Under the pieces are notes generated by a model. The model searched no databases. It had not been told where the DNA came from and was given only the letters and a program-made list of their open reading frames with translations. Below, piece after piece: positions 27,360 through 36,601 of a stretch of 64,000 nt of DNA (within the stretch, counting starts at the first letter, position 1; every line of letters begins with the position of its first letter). The DNA is from Legionella cardiaca (GTDB lineage Bacteria; Pseudomonadota; Gammaproteobacteria; Legionellales; Legionellaceae), in NCBI RefSeq assembly GCF_029026145.1, contig NZ_CP119078.1:1144501-1208500 (forward strand), in the 5' to 3' direction. The translations under genes and the position numbers were made by a program.

Positions 27360-28889
27360 ATGGATTTATTAAAACATCTCAATATTAATGAGGTTAACCC
27401 TGGTGCTTTTAGCGGCCAGGGATGGCAAAGTGGAATAGGTTCAAGCCGGCTGTCTTCTTTTAATCCTGCAACTGGCAGTAAATTGGCAGAAGTGGCGACC
27501 TGTTCAATGAAGGATTATGAGCAAGTCATGGCAAGAGCTCAGAAGGCAGCTTTGGCATGGCGTGAAGTTCCAGCACCGCAACGTGGTGAAATTATCCGTC
27601 AAATTGGGCAGGCATTGCGTGAGCATAAAGACTTGTTAGGAAGTTTGGTTTCCCTGGAAATGGGTAAGTCAAAACAAGAGGGGGATGGTGAGGTTCAAGA
27701 AATGATTGATATCGCTGATTTTGCGGTAGGTCAATCAAGGATGCTTTATGGCAATACTATGCATTCAGAACGCCCCAGACATCGCATGTATGAGCAGTGG
27801 CATCCTTATGGGATTGTGGGCGTCATATCGGCCTTTAATTTTCCGGTGGCTGTTTGGTCCTGGAATGCGTTTATAGCGGCTATCTGCGGAAATATTACAT
27901 TGTGGAAACCTTCTGCCAAAACACCTCTTTGTGCTATTGCTGTTCATCATATTTGCAATAAAGTATTACAAAAAAATAATTGTCCTGAAATTTTTGGCCT
28001 GGTTATTCCTGAATCCCATGATGTGGCTGAAGCAATGGTCAATGATGTTAGAATCCCTCTCATTTCTTTTACCGGTTCTACCGCCGTAGGCAAACAAGTA
28101 GCAGCAAATGTTGCCAAACGTCTTGGTAAAACCATTTTAGAATTGGGCGGAAATAACGCGATTATTCTTGATGAATCTGCCAATCTCAATTTGGCCATTC
28201 CCGCAATTGTTTTTGGTGCAGTAGGTACAGCTGGTCAACGATGTACGTCAACCAGGCGGTTGTTCGTTCATAAATCCATGTTTAAAGAAGTGGTTAAGCA
28301 CTTACAACATGCTTACGAGCAAATTACCATAGGTGATCCCTTAGATAGCAAAAACCTAATGGGACCTCTTATTGATGAACATGCCGTGAAACAATTTAAA
28401 CAAGCAATATCTCGTATTACTGCTGCAGGGGGGCAGATTGTCTTTGGTGGTGAAGCACTTAATGAGCGGGGCTATTTTGTGCAGCCTACTCTTGTGACGG
28501 ATATTGAAAATCATTGGGATATTGTTCAAGAAGAAACGTTTGCTCCAATTCTTTATGTAATGCCCTATAACACCATTGAAGAAGCAATTGCACTGCAAAA
28601 TGGTGTACCACAGGGTTTGTCTTCTGCCATGTTCACGCAAAATCTAAAGCATGCTGAGCTTTATTTGAGTACAGTAGGTAGTGATTGTGGGATAGCGAAT
28701 ATCAATATTGGCACTTCTGGTGCTGAAATTGGTGGTGCTTTTGGTGGTGAAAAAGAAACGGGTGGTGGTCGTGAGTCCGGTTCAGATGCCTGGAAAGCTT
28801 ATATGCGTCGTCAAACCAATACAATTAACTGGGGCGATGCATTACCACTTGCACAAGGGATACAATTTAATATCTCTATAGGGTCTTAA
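27360..28889 (+). CDS. amaB: ALDH7-type aldehyde dehydrogenase (aminoadipate semialdehyde dehydrogenase)
   Basis: The 509-residue NAD-dependent dehydrogenase has the catalytic Cys295 in [12 protein letters not shown], the Glu in [11 protein letters not shown] and the NAD-binding [11 protein letters not shown]. Several stretches ([37 protein letters not shown]) are typical of the ALDH7/antiquitin family, which oxidises alpha-aminoadipate semialdehyde. The pairing with a saccharopine dehydrogenase-like gene supports a role in lysine catabolism. A hairpin follows the stop. Confidence 0.9.
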   Translation: MDLLKHLNINEVNPGAFSGQGWQSGIGSSRLSSFNPATGSKLAEVATCSMKDYEQVMARAQKAALAWREVPAPQRGEIIRQIGQALREHKDLLGSLVSLEMGKSKQEGDGEVQEMIDIADFAVGQSRMLYGNTMHSERPRHRMYEQWHPYGIVGVISAFNFPVAVWSWNAFIAAICGNITLWKPSAKTPLCAIAVHHICNKVLQKNNCPEIFGLVIPESHDVAEAMVNDVRIPLISFTGSTAVGKQVAANVAKRLGKTILELGGNNAIILDESANLNLAIPAIVFGAVGTAGQRCTSTRRLFVHKSMFKEVVKHLQHAYEQITIGDPLDSKNLMGPLIDEHAVKQFKQAISRITAAGGQIVFGGEALNERGYFVQPTLVTDIENHWDIVQEETFAPILYVMPYNTIEEAIALQNGVPQGLSSAMFTQNLKHAELYLSTVGSDCGIANINIGTSGAEIGGAFGGEKETGGGRESGSDAWKAYMRRQTNTINWGDALPLAQGIQFNISIGS

Positions 28890-28894
28890 GCGGT

Positions 28895-28922
28895 AAAGTT
28901 CCCTCTTTGAAGAGGGAACTTT
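28895..28922 (+). terminator. Hairpin terminator after the aldehyde dehydrogenase gene
   Basis: A perfect 13-base stem (AAAGTTCCCTCTT / AAGAGGGAACTTT) with a minimal loop lies 6 bases after the stop. There is no long T-tract, so termination may be partial. Confidence 0.65.
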
Positions 28923-29088
28923 CAAGGGTATTGCTTTATTAAGACCGAAGAAATAATTTATTTCATAGCTTGGAGCTTGAAAGTGACTTCATAGCTAAGA
29001 TTTTTGCAGTAGTGATCCTTGGTGAGACAATTCATCAAAATTTTAGTGCACTGTAATGGTGCTCCACATCAACAGAAGGACAGGAATC

Positions 29089-31455
29089 ATGCAGGAACCA
29101 TTTTTCATTAAGAAAGTTGCGGTTCTCGGTGCCGGCGTTATGGGCGCGCAAATTGCAGCGCACTGTGTGAATGCAGGGATTGAAACATTATTGTTTGATT
29201 TAGCCGCAAAAGAGGGAAATAGCAATGGCCTGGTCGAAAAAGCGATTGCTAATATGGGAAAATTAAAACCAGCTCCCTTTGCCACAGCACAAACCGGCTC
29301 GTTACTACAAGCACGAAATTATCAAGAAAATTTACAAGATTTACATGATTGCGATTTGATTATCGAAGCGATTGCTGAACGTTTGGATTGGAAAGAAGAG
29401 CTGTATCGCAAGATAGCTCCACATGTTAACGAACATGCAATTTTAGTAAGTAACACTTCCGGGTTGAGTATTAATACGCTATGCAGCGTATTGCCAACTG
29501 CTCTTCGTAAACGCTTCTGCGGTGTTCATTTCTTTAATCCACCTCGCTATATGCATTTGGCTGAATTAATTCCTGCAGAGACTACAACCTCCCAACTACT
29601 CGATCAACTGGAAACCTGGTTAACAAGTCGACTTGGTAAAGGTGTTGTTCGCGCCAAAGATACCCCCAATTTTATTGCTAACCGTATCGGTGTTTTTTCG
29701 TTATTGGCAACTCTCCATCATGCCGAGGCAATGAATTTAGGATTAGACGAGGTTGATGCATTAACAGGTCCCTTACTTGGGCGACCTAAGTCAGCAACGT
29801 TTCGCACCATGGATGTTGTAGGTTTGGATACAATGGAGCATGTGGTTAATACCATGGAAAAGCAGTTAACTAATGATCCTTGGCATTCTAATTTTAAACT
29901 GCCAGCATGGTTATTAGGCTTAATAAAAGAAGGACATCTAGGGCAAAAAACAGGACAAGGCATTTATCGTAAAAACGGTAAAATAATTGAAGTATACGAT
30001 GTTAATTCACGTACTTATCGTCCTGCAAAGGGTGAGGTAAGTGATGAATTAAAGGCAATTATGAAAACGCCTGATCCCTCGCAACGCATGCAACATTTAG
30101 TTTCATCAACAGATAAGCAGGCTCAATTCTTAACTGCTTGTTACCGTGATTTATTCCATTATTGTGCTTACCATCTCCAGGAAATTGCTGAGAATACCCG
30201 TGATGTTGATTTGGCGATTCGCTGGGGATTCGGTTGGCAGCAGGGACCTTTCGAAACATGGCAAACTGCAGGTTTGGCTGCCATGCAGGAAATTATTGAA
30301 AAAGGTAACGACACGAAAGAAACATTATGTCAGGCTAAATTACCTGAGTGGCTTAAAAAAATTACTGATTTTTATAATGATGAAGGTGCTTATTCCCCAC
30401 AACAAGGGAAATATGTTTCTCGCAGTCAATTGCCTGTTTATCAACGTCAATTCTTCCCAGACCGAGTTTTAAAAGAAAAAAGCTTATATGCGCCAACATT
30501 GTTTGAGAACGATGGCGTTCATTTATGGCTTCTCAAGGATGATGTTGCTGTCCTCAATTTCAAAAGCAAAGCAAATACCATTGGTCAATCTGTGCTTGAC
30601 GGTTTAGAGCAAGCACTAAATACAGCAGAAAAAGAATGCCAGGGACTCATTATTTATCAGGCTGACGCCACGAATTTTAGTTCGGGCGCTGATTTAAGAG
30701 GTGTTGGAGCACTGATTCAGGCAAATAAGATGGATGCTTTGGATAAGATGATCAGCCATTTTCAGCATATCGCCATGCGTCTAAAATATTCACCTGTTCC
30801 GGTAATTGCGGCGTTACGTGGCAGAGCATTAGGTGGTGGTTGCGAACTCATGATGCATTGTGATGCTGTTGTTGCTGCCTTCGAATCTTATCCCGGCCTT
30901 GTTGAAGCAGGGGTTGGGTTAATTCCCGCTGGCGGCGGATGTAAGGTTATGGCAATGCGTGCAGCTTGCAAGGCACAAGATGCTGATTTATTAACCTTCT
31001 TGCAACCGTATTTCCAACAGATAGCTACAGCTTTCGTCGCTAGTAGTGCACCTGAAGCGCGCCAAAAAGGTTATTTACGGCAAACAGATCGTTGGGTTAT
31101 GCATCCCAATGAGGTTCTTTATGCAGCGCTTGCAAAAGTAAAAGAGATGCAAGCAATGAACTATCAACCGCCACTTAAAACTCGTTTTAAAGTGGCAGGT
31201 CGTGAAGGGCATGCTCGGTTACAGGCTGGATTGGTAAATTGGCTTGAAGGTGGATTTATTTCCCAACATGATTATTTTCTAGCGAATGAATTGGCAAAAG
31301 TCTTGTGTGGCGGGGATGTTAATCAAGGTGAAATGGTTGATGAGGCTTGGATACTGCACTTAGAAAAACAAGCGTTTATGACTTTGGCAGCAACGCCACT
31401 GTCACAAGCTCGTATTGCTCATTTACTAGAAACCGGCAAGCCATTGCGCAATTAA
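29089..31455 (+). CDS. fadN: 3-hydroxyacyl-CoA dehydrogenase / enoyl-CoA hydratase, FadN-like
   Basis: The 788-residue bifunctional protein has the dehydrogenase first (VAVLGAGVMGAQIAAH, Gly14-x-Gly16-x2-Gly19; VSNTSGLSI; GVHFFNPPRYMHL) and the crotonase-fold hydratase last (TNFSSGADL and the oxyanion-hole GRALGGGCELMMHCD). This is the reverse of E. coli FadB and matches Bacillus FadN in order and length (about 789). It hydrates enoyl-CoA and oxidises 3-hydroxyacyl-CoA in beta-oxidation. The start at 29089 follows AGAAGGACAGGA. A thiolase gene follows 12 bases later. Confidence 0.92.
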   Translation: MQEPFFIKKVAVLGAGVMGAQIAAHCVNAGIETLLFDLAAKEGNSNGLVEKAIANMGKLKPAPFATAQTGSLLQARNYQENLQDLHDCDLIIEAIAERLDWKEELYRKIAPHVNEHAILVSNTSGLSINTLCSVLPTALRKRFCGVHFFNPPRYMHLAELIPAETTTSQLLDQLETWLTSRLGKGVVRAKDTPNFIANRIGVFSLLATLHHAEAMNLGLDEVDALTGPLLGRPKSATFRTMDVVGLDTMEHVVNTMEKQLTNDPWHSNFKLPAWLLGLIKEGHLGQKTGQGIYRKNGKIIEVYDVNSRTYRPAKGEVSDELKAIMKTPDPSQRMQHLVSSTDKQAQFLTACYRDLFHYCAYHLQEIAENTRDVDLAIRWGFGWQQGPFETWQTAGLAAMQEIIEKGNDTKETLCQAKLPEWLKKITDFYNDEGAYSPQQGKYVSRSQLPVYQRQFFPDRVLKEKSLYAPTLFENDGVHLWLLKDDVAVLNFKSKANTIGQSVLDGLEQALNTAEKECQGLIIYQADATNFSSGADLRGVGALIQANKMDALDKMISHFQHIAMRLKYSPVPVIAALRGRALGGGCELMMHCDAVVAAFESYPGLVEAGVGLIPAGGGCKVMAMRAACKAQDADLLTFLQPYFQQIATAFVASSAPEARQKGYLRQTDRWVMHPNEVLYAALAKVKEMQAMNYQPPLKTRFKVAGREGHARLQAGLVNWLEGGFISQHDYFLANELAKVLCGGDVNQGEMVDEAWILHLEKQAFMTLAATPLSQARIAHLLETGKPLRN

Positions 31456-31467
31456 GGAGACTTAGCG

Positions 31468-32652
31468 ATGACAAATGTATACGTGGTTGATGTATTGCGT
31501 ACCCCTGTTGGCAAAGCACCCAGGGGGGTTTTTAGACATACATTGCCGGATGATTTATTGGCGCATACGATACGAACAATAAAAATGCGCAATCAATCCG
31601 TTGATTGGCAAGCAATCGGTGATGTGGTGATTGGTTGTGCCATGCCTGAAGCTGAGCAAGGAATGAACGTAGCTCGCATTGCGTCATTACTTGCTGACAT
31701 GCCTCAAAGTGTGCCAGCAATGACAATTAATCGTTTTTGCTCCTCAGGCGTACAAAGTATTGCCACCGCCGCCACCTCTATTGCTCATGGTGATATGTCT
31801 CTGGCATTGGCTGGTGGGGTAGAAAGTATGTCCATGGTTCCTTTGGGAGGCAATAAATATACTGCTAATCCTGCGATATTTAACAATGAGCATGTCGCTA
31901 TTGCCTATGGTATGGGAATTACTGCAGAAAATGTTGCCAAGCGTTGGGATGTTACTCGCGAGCAGCAGGATGAGTTTGCTGCAGAAAGTCACCGCCGAGC
32001 AGTGGCTGCCCAACAACGTGGTGATTTTAAAGCTGAAATTACACCCATGGAAATTACAGTTCGTCATGCTGATTTGGCCACATCTGAAGTCATCAGTAAG
32101 AAAAGAACAATCAGTGAAGATGAAGGGCCACGTGCGGATACATCTTACGAAGTGATTTCTCATCTAAAACCGGTGTTTGCGGCAAGAGGAACAGTGACAG
32201 CAGGTAATAGTTCACAAACGAGTGATGGTGCGGGGATTGCTCTTTTAGCAAGTGAAGAAGCGCTAAAGAAATATGATTTACAACCCATTGGACGTTTACG
32301 AAGCTTTGCCGTTGCCGGGGTTGCCCCTGAGGTAATGGGAATTGGCCCAATTAATGCCGTTCCTCTAGCTCTAAAACGAGCAGGATTAACGCTTGATCAA
32401 ATGGATTGGATTGAGCTTAATGAAGCTTTTGCTGCGCAAGCGCTGGCTGTTATAAAAACATTGGAGTTACCACGCGATAAAGTTAATCCTTTAGGAGGTG
32501 CTATTGCCTTAGGACATCCTTTAGGAGCTACAGGGGCAATTCGCACAGCCACATTACTACATGGTTTACGCCGTATAAAAGGAAAATACGGTATGGTGAC
32601 TATGTGTATAGGAACTGGTATGGGTGCGGCTGCAATCTTTGAAGCCGTATAA
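31468..32652 (+). CDS. fadA: Acetyl-CoA acyltransferase (thiolase)
   Basis: The 394-residue thiolase has all active-site groups: the acyl-accepting Cys91 in NRFCSSGVQS, NEAFAAQ, the His in GGAIALGHPLGATGA and the second Cys in TMCIGTGMG. It cleaves 3-ketoacyl-CoA to acetyl-CoA and a shortened acyl-CoA. Position right after the FadN-like gene makes the beta-oxidation role more likely than acetoacetyl-CoA synthesis. Confidence 0.93.
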   Translation: MTNVYVVDVLRTPVGKAPRGVFRHTLPDDLLAHTIRTIKMRNQSVDWQAIGDVVIGCAMPEAEQGMNVARIASLLADMPQSVPAMTINRFCSSGVQSIATAATSIAHGDMSLALAGGVESMSMVPLGGNKYTANPAIFNNEHVAIAYGMGITAENVAKRWDVTREQQDEFAAESHRRAVAAQQRGDFKAEITPMEITVRHADLATSEVISKKRTISEDEGPRADTSYEVISHLKPVFAARGTVTAGNSSQTSDGAGIALLASEEALKKYDLQPIGRLRSFAVAGVAPEVMGIGPINAVPLALKRAGLTLDQMDWIELNEAFAAQALAVIKTLELPRDKVNPLGGAIALGHPLGATGAIRTATLLHGLRRIKGKYGMVTMCIGTGMGAAAIFEAV

Positions 32653-32676
32653 GACTCGATGCAATTCTTGGGAATA

Positions 32677-32703
32677 CTCATCCTGGTTTATCGCCAGGTT
32701 GAG
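32677..32703. terminator. Hairpin between convergent thiolase and transferase genes
   Basis: CTCATCCTGG and CCAGGTTGAG can pair at 9 of 10 positions with a 7-base loop. It lies in the 61-base gap between two genes that point at each other, followed by TTTCTC, and could serve both. Confidence 0.5.
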
Positions 32704-32713
32704 TTTCTCACGA

Positions 32714-34606
32714 TTAATTAATACGATGCCACAACTGATTATATTTATCACTTCTTGCATAAACGATATGATCTATATCATTCAGGTGAGCATTAAATGA
32801 AAAATTTTTTGTAACTAAGGGTTTTATACCTGAATAGCCCAAGGCCAGTCGTTCATCTGACCATTCAAATCCTATTGCATTTAGGATAGTGGGGAAAAGA
32901 TCAACATGAACGAGTTGTTCCCTGTTTTTTTCTAAGGGTTGAGAGCTAAAAATCATATTAAAAATATAACGAGACGTGGCTGATTCTAATTTATCAGATA
33001 AGGGATTTTTCATTGCTATGTGATCGCCTGTCACAACAATAATTACCTTATCCATCCAACCCTTATTATCAATATAGTTAATGAAATCAGCTATTTCATC
33101 CGCTGTGCAACTTACTATATCTTCAAATGAATTCCCTTTTTTTTGAATACAGGTTTTATTGATTTGTCCCCTGGGGCCATGCGTGTCTACTGTCAGAATC
33201 GTTAAATTAAATAATTGCTCTTTTTCTATTAATAATGATAATTTTTGTTTAGCTTCTTTAAATAATAAATCATCAGGTAAACCCCAACCTAACATATCAG
33301 CACCGGTATAACCGGCATTTATCCATTCCTTTTTCCCATAAAGTTCATGATAGTGGTGGGTTTGAAAAAAAACACCTTTGCCAGCAAAATTTAAAGCAGC
33401 CCCCTGATAAAAAACGTTGAGGTAACCAAACTTTGCTAAAATATCGCCTAAACATAGTGCTTCAGGTAAAAATTGTTTGATATTTTCACCAAATTGATTT
33501 CCATTAAAAACAGTTAACATTTTTAGTGGAACACCACACTGAGAAGAAACAAGACCAGCAATTGTCCATTCAGCACCATGTGTCTGTATAAACTCTGAGA
33601 ATGAAATGTGTGGGTGCTTTAAGTGAGTTAAAGATTGTAATAAATTTTTTTTGAATAACTCTCTATTTTTATAAGTTGACTCCAGACTTTCAACATAAAT
33701 CATAACTAAACTCTTGGGGTTCTGATTTAATTTAAATGTTATATTCTTGGGATCTACATAAAGGTTCCCAAATCGATCGTCCGATTTGGCCAAATCTTGT
33801 TTTGAAAGATAAGAAATAATGTCATAGAAATGACATTGTTGATTGATGCAATACAATGCAGTAACGAGAAGAAAACTTGGAAGTAATAGTTTAATAGCTC
33901 GTATTAAAGAAGAATGCTGTTGATAATAATCGGTTATGAAAATTAAAATTGCTTCACTGCTTAAGGCAAAAAATAGGCTGATAATAAGCGAATAAAACAA
34001 CACATATTCAACAAACGAACTGATTAAGCCTGGACTAACGCTTAAAACGCCATCCGTTCCAAAAGCTATTGTAGAAATTAATTCATCAACATTTATTTCA
34101 CCAAATAAAATTTTACTCCAGAGAGAGAAATTGAATAGAAGACAAATAAAAAAGTAGAAGAAAATCTTTGGCCATAACGCGAAAATCTCTGGCCATAATG
34201 CAAGAAGCTTTGGTCGTAAAGAAATTTTTGGCCACAATAAAAACCCAATTAAGAAAATATTTCCTGAAAGGGCAGCACGAGTATATCCTAATCCCACTAT
34301 CAGATAAGAGAAGTATATAACTATTTTTCCCACATACTGCGGTCGAGAGCGCTTTTGAAAGAAAAATTTATCAGCAAAAATTAAAACAAAACTCACTACG
34401 AAAGGTATCAAAATACAACTTTTAATAACATTCTTTAATATCTTAGAGTCATATAAAAAAAATGTTAGATCATAAAATCCATATTTTTCAAATAAATGGC
34501 TGGAAAAAATAAGGAATGCACCACAAATATAACACCAACATCGCTCGTTTTTAGTAAGTCTCAAATCCTTTGTATACACATTAATCTCATTCCCTTGGTA
34601 GCTCAT
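32714..34606 (-). CDS. OpgB/LtaS-like sulfatase-fold membrane transferase
   Basis: The 630-residue protein has about six membrane helices in residues 20-265 and a periplasmic sulfatase/alkaline-phosphatase-fold domain. Key residues resemble those of LtaS and OpgB: Glu306 in YVESLEST, the candidate nucleophile Thr348 in EWTIAGLVSSQCG, and Asp528-His529 in VTGDHIAM. TIAGLVSSQCGVPL is closest to phosphoglycerol transferase I, which modifies periplasmic glucans; an LPS or other head-group transferase is also possible. Residues 124-147 hold a repeated (L)-W/R-P-K/E-I unit between membrane segments. The start codon is uncertain, with no clear RBS. Confidence 0.75.
   Translation of the reverse strand: MSYQGNEINVYTKDLRLTKNERCWCYICGAFLIFSSHLFEKYGFYDLTFFLYDSKILKNVIKSCILIPFVVSFVLIFADKFFFQKRSRPQYVGKIVIYFSYLIVGLGYTRAALSGNIFLIGFLLWPKISLRPKLLALWPEIFALWPKIFFYFFICLLFNFSLWSKILFGEINVDELISTIAFGTDGVLSVSPGLISSFVEYVLFYSLIISLFFALSSEAILIFITDYYQQHSSLIRAIKLLLPSFLLVTALYCINQQCHFYDIISYLSKQDLAKSDDRFGNLYVDPKNITFKLNQNPKSLVMIYVESLESTYKNRELFKKNLLQSLTHLKHPHISFSEFIQTHGAEWTIAGLVSSQCGVPLKMLTVFNGNQFGENIKQFLPEALCLGDILAKFGYLNVFYQGAALNFAGKGVFFQTHHYHELYGKKEWINAGYTGADMLGWGLPDDLLFKEAKQKLSLLIEKEQLFNLTILTVDTHGPRGQINKTCIQKKGNSFEDIVSCTADEIADFINYIDNKGWMDKVIIVVTGDHIAMKNPLSDKLESATSRYIFNMIFSSQPLEKNREQLVHVDLFPTILNAIGFEWSDERLALGYSGIKPLVTKNFSFNAHLNDIDHIVYARSDKYNQLWHRIN
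34160..34240. repeat. Degenerate 18-21 base tandem repeat inside the OpgB-like gene
   Basis: Four copies of a unit like TTTGGCCATAATGCGAAAATC follow each other in frame. They encode LWPKIS, LRPKLLA, LWPEIFA and LWPKIFF, with the W/R positions at residues 125, 131, 138 and 145. Unit length is always a multiple of three, so copy-number changes would keep the reading frame. Confidence 0.75.
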
Positions 34607-34749
34607 TAATTTATACTCATTACATCGGAATTAGAATCGGCTAATCAACGATTTCTTGGGTTTTGATTGCAAGGGGCACATTTAACTATATGCCTTCCAG
34701 GTTGTCTAGCTCCGCATAATTGAGCAAAACTACATGCTGTTTAATATGA

Positions 34750-36429
34750 CTAAGGAAGGGCTTTATCACCTTCACCTTCTTTCTTTTCGTCAGAATCATC
34801 TTTCAGTAGATTGCCCATTTCTTTCAATTTTTCTACTACAAACGTGAAATCCTCTTGATTCGCATGTGTTTTTTCCTCCAATCCTTGTGGTTTTAGATGA
34901 TTAATTAAAAGATCGACTACAAATTGAGCATAAGAGTTAGGCTTTATTTGGCTGCTATCTGCTTCTTCTAGAATCGCCGATAATGTGAGAATGATATTTT
35001 CTCCTGCTGATTGCTGTAATCGAGCAATCTTAAGATCAAGGTTGCTGTACTCTTTAGAATCAGTCCCCATAAGAGGTTTGTCCGTAATTTGCTGATATAA
35101 TTTAAAAGAATTTTTAATAAACGATCCCATCGTATCTTCCAATCGCTCTAATTTTTTTTCTGGTTCTTCTTCATAATACTCCTCATTTAGCGCCTCAAGA
35201 ATATTAGCAATACTTAATAATTTTTGCTCTTCAATATAGTGTGTTGGCTGATCTTGCGCGGTTAAGATGAAAGGTGCCCTGGGAATATCGCCCTCTGAAA
35301 TTATTTGTCTATGAGCCGCTATGTATTTCTCCGAAACTTGGAGATAGGTATTAACCACCGTATAAAAAGATACGTTATTATCTGTTGCGGAATACATGGT
35401 ATGCTGGGGAGCAAGATGTGGATCTTTGATTATTTGACCCCCAAGGACTTTCTGAAGTTGATCATAGGCATCTCTTTGTTCTTTCGGAAGAAGATCATTT
35501 TCATATTTCATTTCCAAATGGGGCGCTAGTTTTTGTTGAAAATCATCATTATAAGTGTCAAAGGATTCCTCTGTAGTATGTTTTTTTGTTGAACTAGCCA
35601 TTTGGCTTCGGGCAGGTATGGTTTTATCACCAGAACGACTTAATACTAAATGGTAGGGGCTATGATGTTCTTCTCCGCGCAGTTTACTAGGTGTTATAAG
35701 CCAGCCGGTGTAACTCAATAATTTCTCTACAAGGTTTTTAATTAACGATAGATGAAATTTTTCAACGATGACTGATTTTATTGATTTAAAACTATTGCTA
35801 TTAATTACACGTAATTGGATATTTTGGGCTCTAAATTGTGCAGCAACTGCTTCTGCAACGGCAGCTCCCAGGCAATTTCCCTGGAGTATAATATCGTCTG
35901 GATGAACTCCTTTTTCTAATAATTTATTTACCATGGCAATGCCTGAGTTCACTAGATCATTAAACTCTAAAACTTCCCCAGTACTACTGTACATTCCAGG
36001 ATAATTGAAAGCGTGTACAGTTGCTCCGGATAGAACTTGTTGTTTTGCCATGCTTGAAACAAATCCTTCATAAAATTGCATGCTCCCAAGAAAATTTAAA
36101 ATATGCTTACCCGCACCCGGAAGTGATTTATCTCCTTTTATAGGAGATAGGCTAATGCTGTCTAGTTGACAGGAGTTACCTCTAACGTCCATACACTCAA
36201 CAAAATTTCGCTCAGCTTTAATATTGTCCCATCCTTTTTTTAATAAATCGCCTTTAATCGCTTCTTTCGAGAACATACTATGAGCATATTGGTCAAAGGT
36301 TTTGTAACCTTTGTATGCATACCAGTCTCGCTTTAGTGTGGGGCAGAGAACACTGGCCATTATGCGTTGGAGTTTTTTATGAATTGAAGATGATTCTTGC
36401 ATTTCTTTATTGGTGGCTATGATAGTCAT
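34750..36429 (-). CDS. Putative effector: alpha/beta-hydrolase-fold protein resembling the SdbA/SidB family
   Basis: The 559-residue protein lacks signal peptide and membrane helices. Residues 100-300 look like an alpha/beta hydrolase: LNFLGSMQFYEGF, HAFNYPGM, and a nucleophile elbow IILQGNCLGAAVAEAVA in which Cys186 replaces the usual Ser, with Asp268 in SRSGDKTIP as a possible triad acid. The C-terminal 250 residues are helical and charged. The tail (DDSDEKKEGEGDKALP) is the acidic E-block type common in Dot/Icm substrates. Layout resembles the Legionella SdbA/SidB group, but I cannot confirm this. It is divergent from the RCC1 gene. Confidence 0.6.
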   Translation of the reverse strand: MTIIATNKEMQESSSIHKKLQRIMASVLCPTLKRDWYAYKGYKTFDQYAHSMFSKEAIKGDLLKKGWDNIKAERNFVECMDVRGNSCQLDSISLSPIKGDKSLPGAGKHILNFLGSMQFYEGFVSSMAKQQVLSGATVHAFNYPGMYSSTGEVLEFNDLVNSGIAMVNKLLEKGVHPDDIILQGNCLGAAVAEAVAAQFRAQNIQLRVINSNSFKSIKSVIVEKFHLSLIKNLVEKLLSYTGWLITPSKLRGEEHHSPYHLVLSRSGDKTIPARSQMASSTKKHTTEESFDTYNDDFQQKLAPHLEMKYENDLLPKEQRDAYDQLQKVLGGQIIKDPHLAPQHTMYSATDNNVSFYTVVNTYLQVSEKYIAAHRQIISEGDIPRAPFILTAQDQPTHYIEEQKLLSIANILEALNEEYYEEEPEKKLERLEDTMGSFIKNSFKLYQQITDKPLMGTDSKEYSNLDLKIARLQQSAGENIILTLSAILEEADSSQIKPNSYAQFVVDLLINHLKPQGLEEKTHANQEDFTFVVEKLKEMGNLLKDDSDEKKEGEGDKALP

Positions 36430-36514
36430 TATTTTCTCTTGTATGTTCCCGGAGTGTATTATTTGATTATAAATTGGTTATATTAAGATAAGCTTACGCG
36501 GATAAGTTAAAGAT

Positions 36515-36532
36515 ATGGGTAATTTTACCCAT
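36515..36532. promoter_or_regulatory. Inverted repeat ATGGGTAA-N2-TTACCCAT in a divergent promoter region
   Basis: A perfect 8-base inverted repeat with a 2-base centre sits between the divergent hydrolase-like and RCC1 genes, 86 bases from the first start and 70 from the second. Size and symmetry suggest a dimeric repressor or activator site; no terminator role is expected there. Confidence 0.45.
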
Positions 36533-36601
36533 GATTCATTGATCTAATGAAACCGGAGGATTGCTCAATTGTGCAAAATAATGTTTTTAGGAATTTAAAA
36601 A

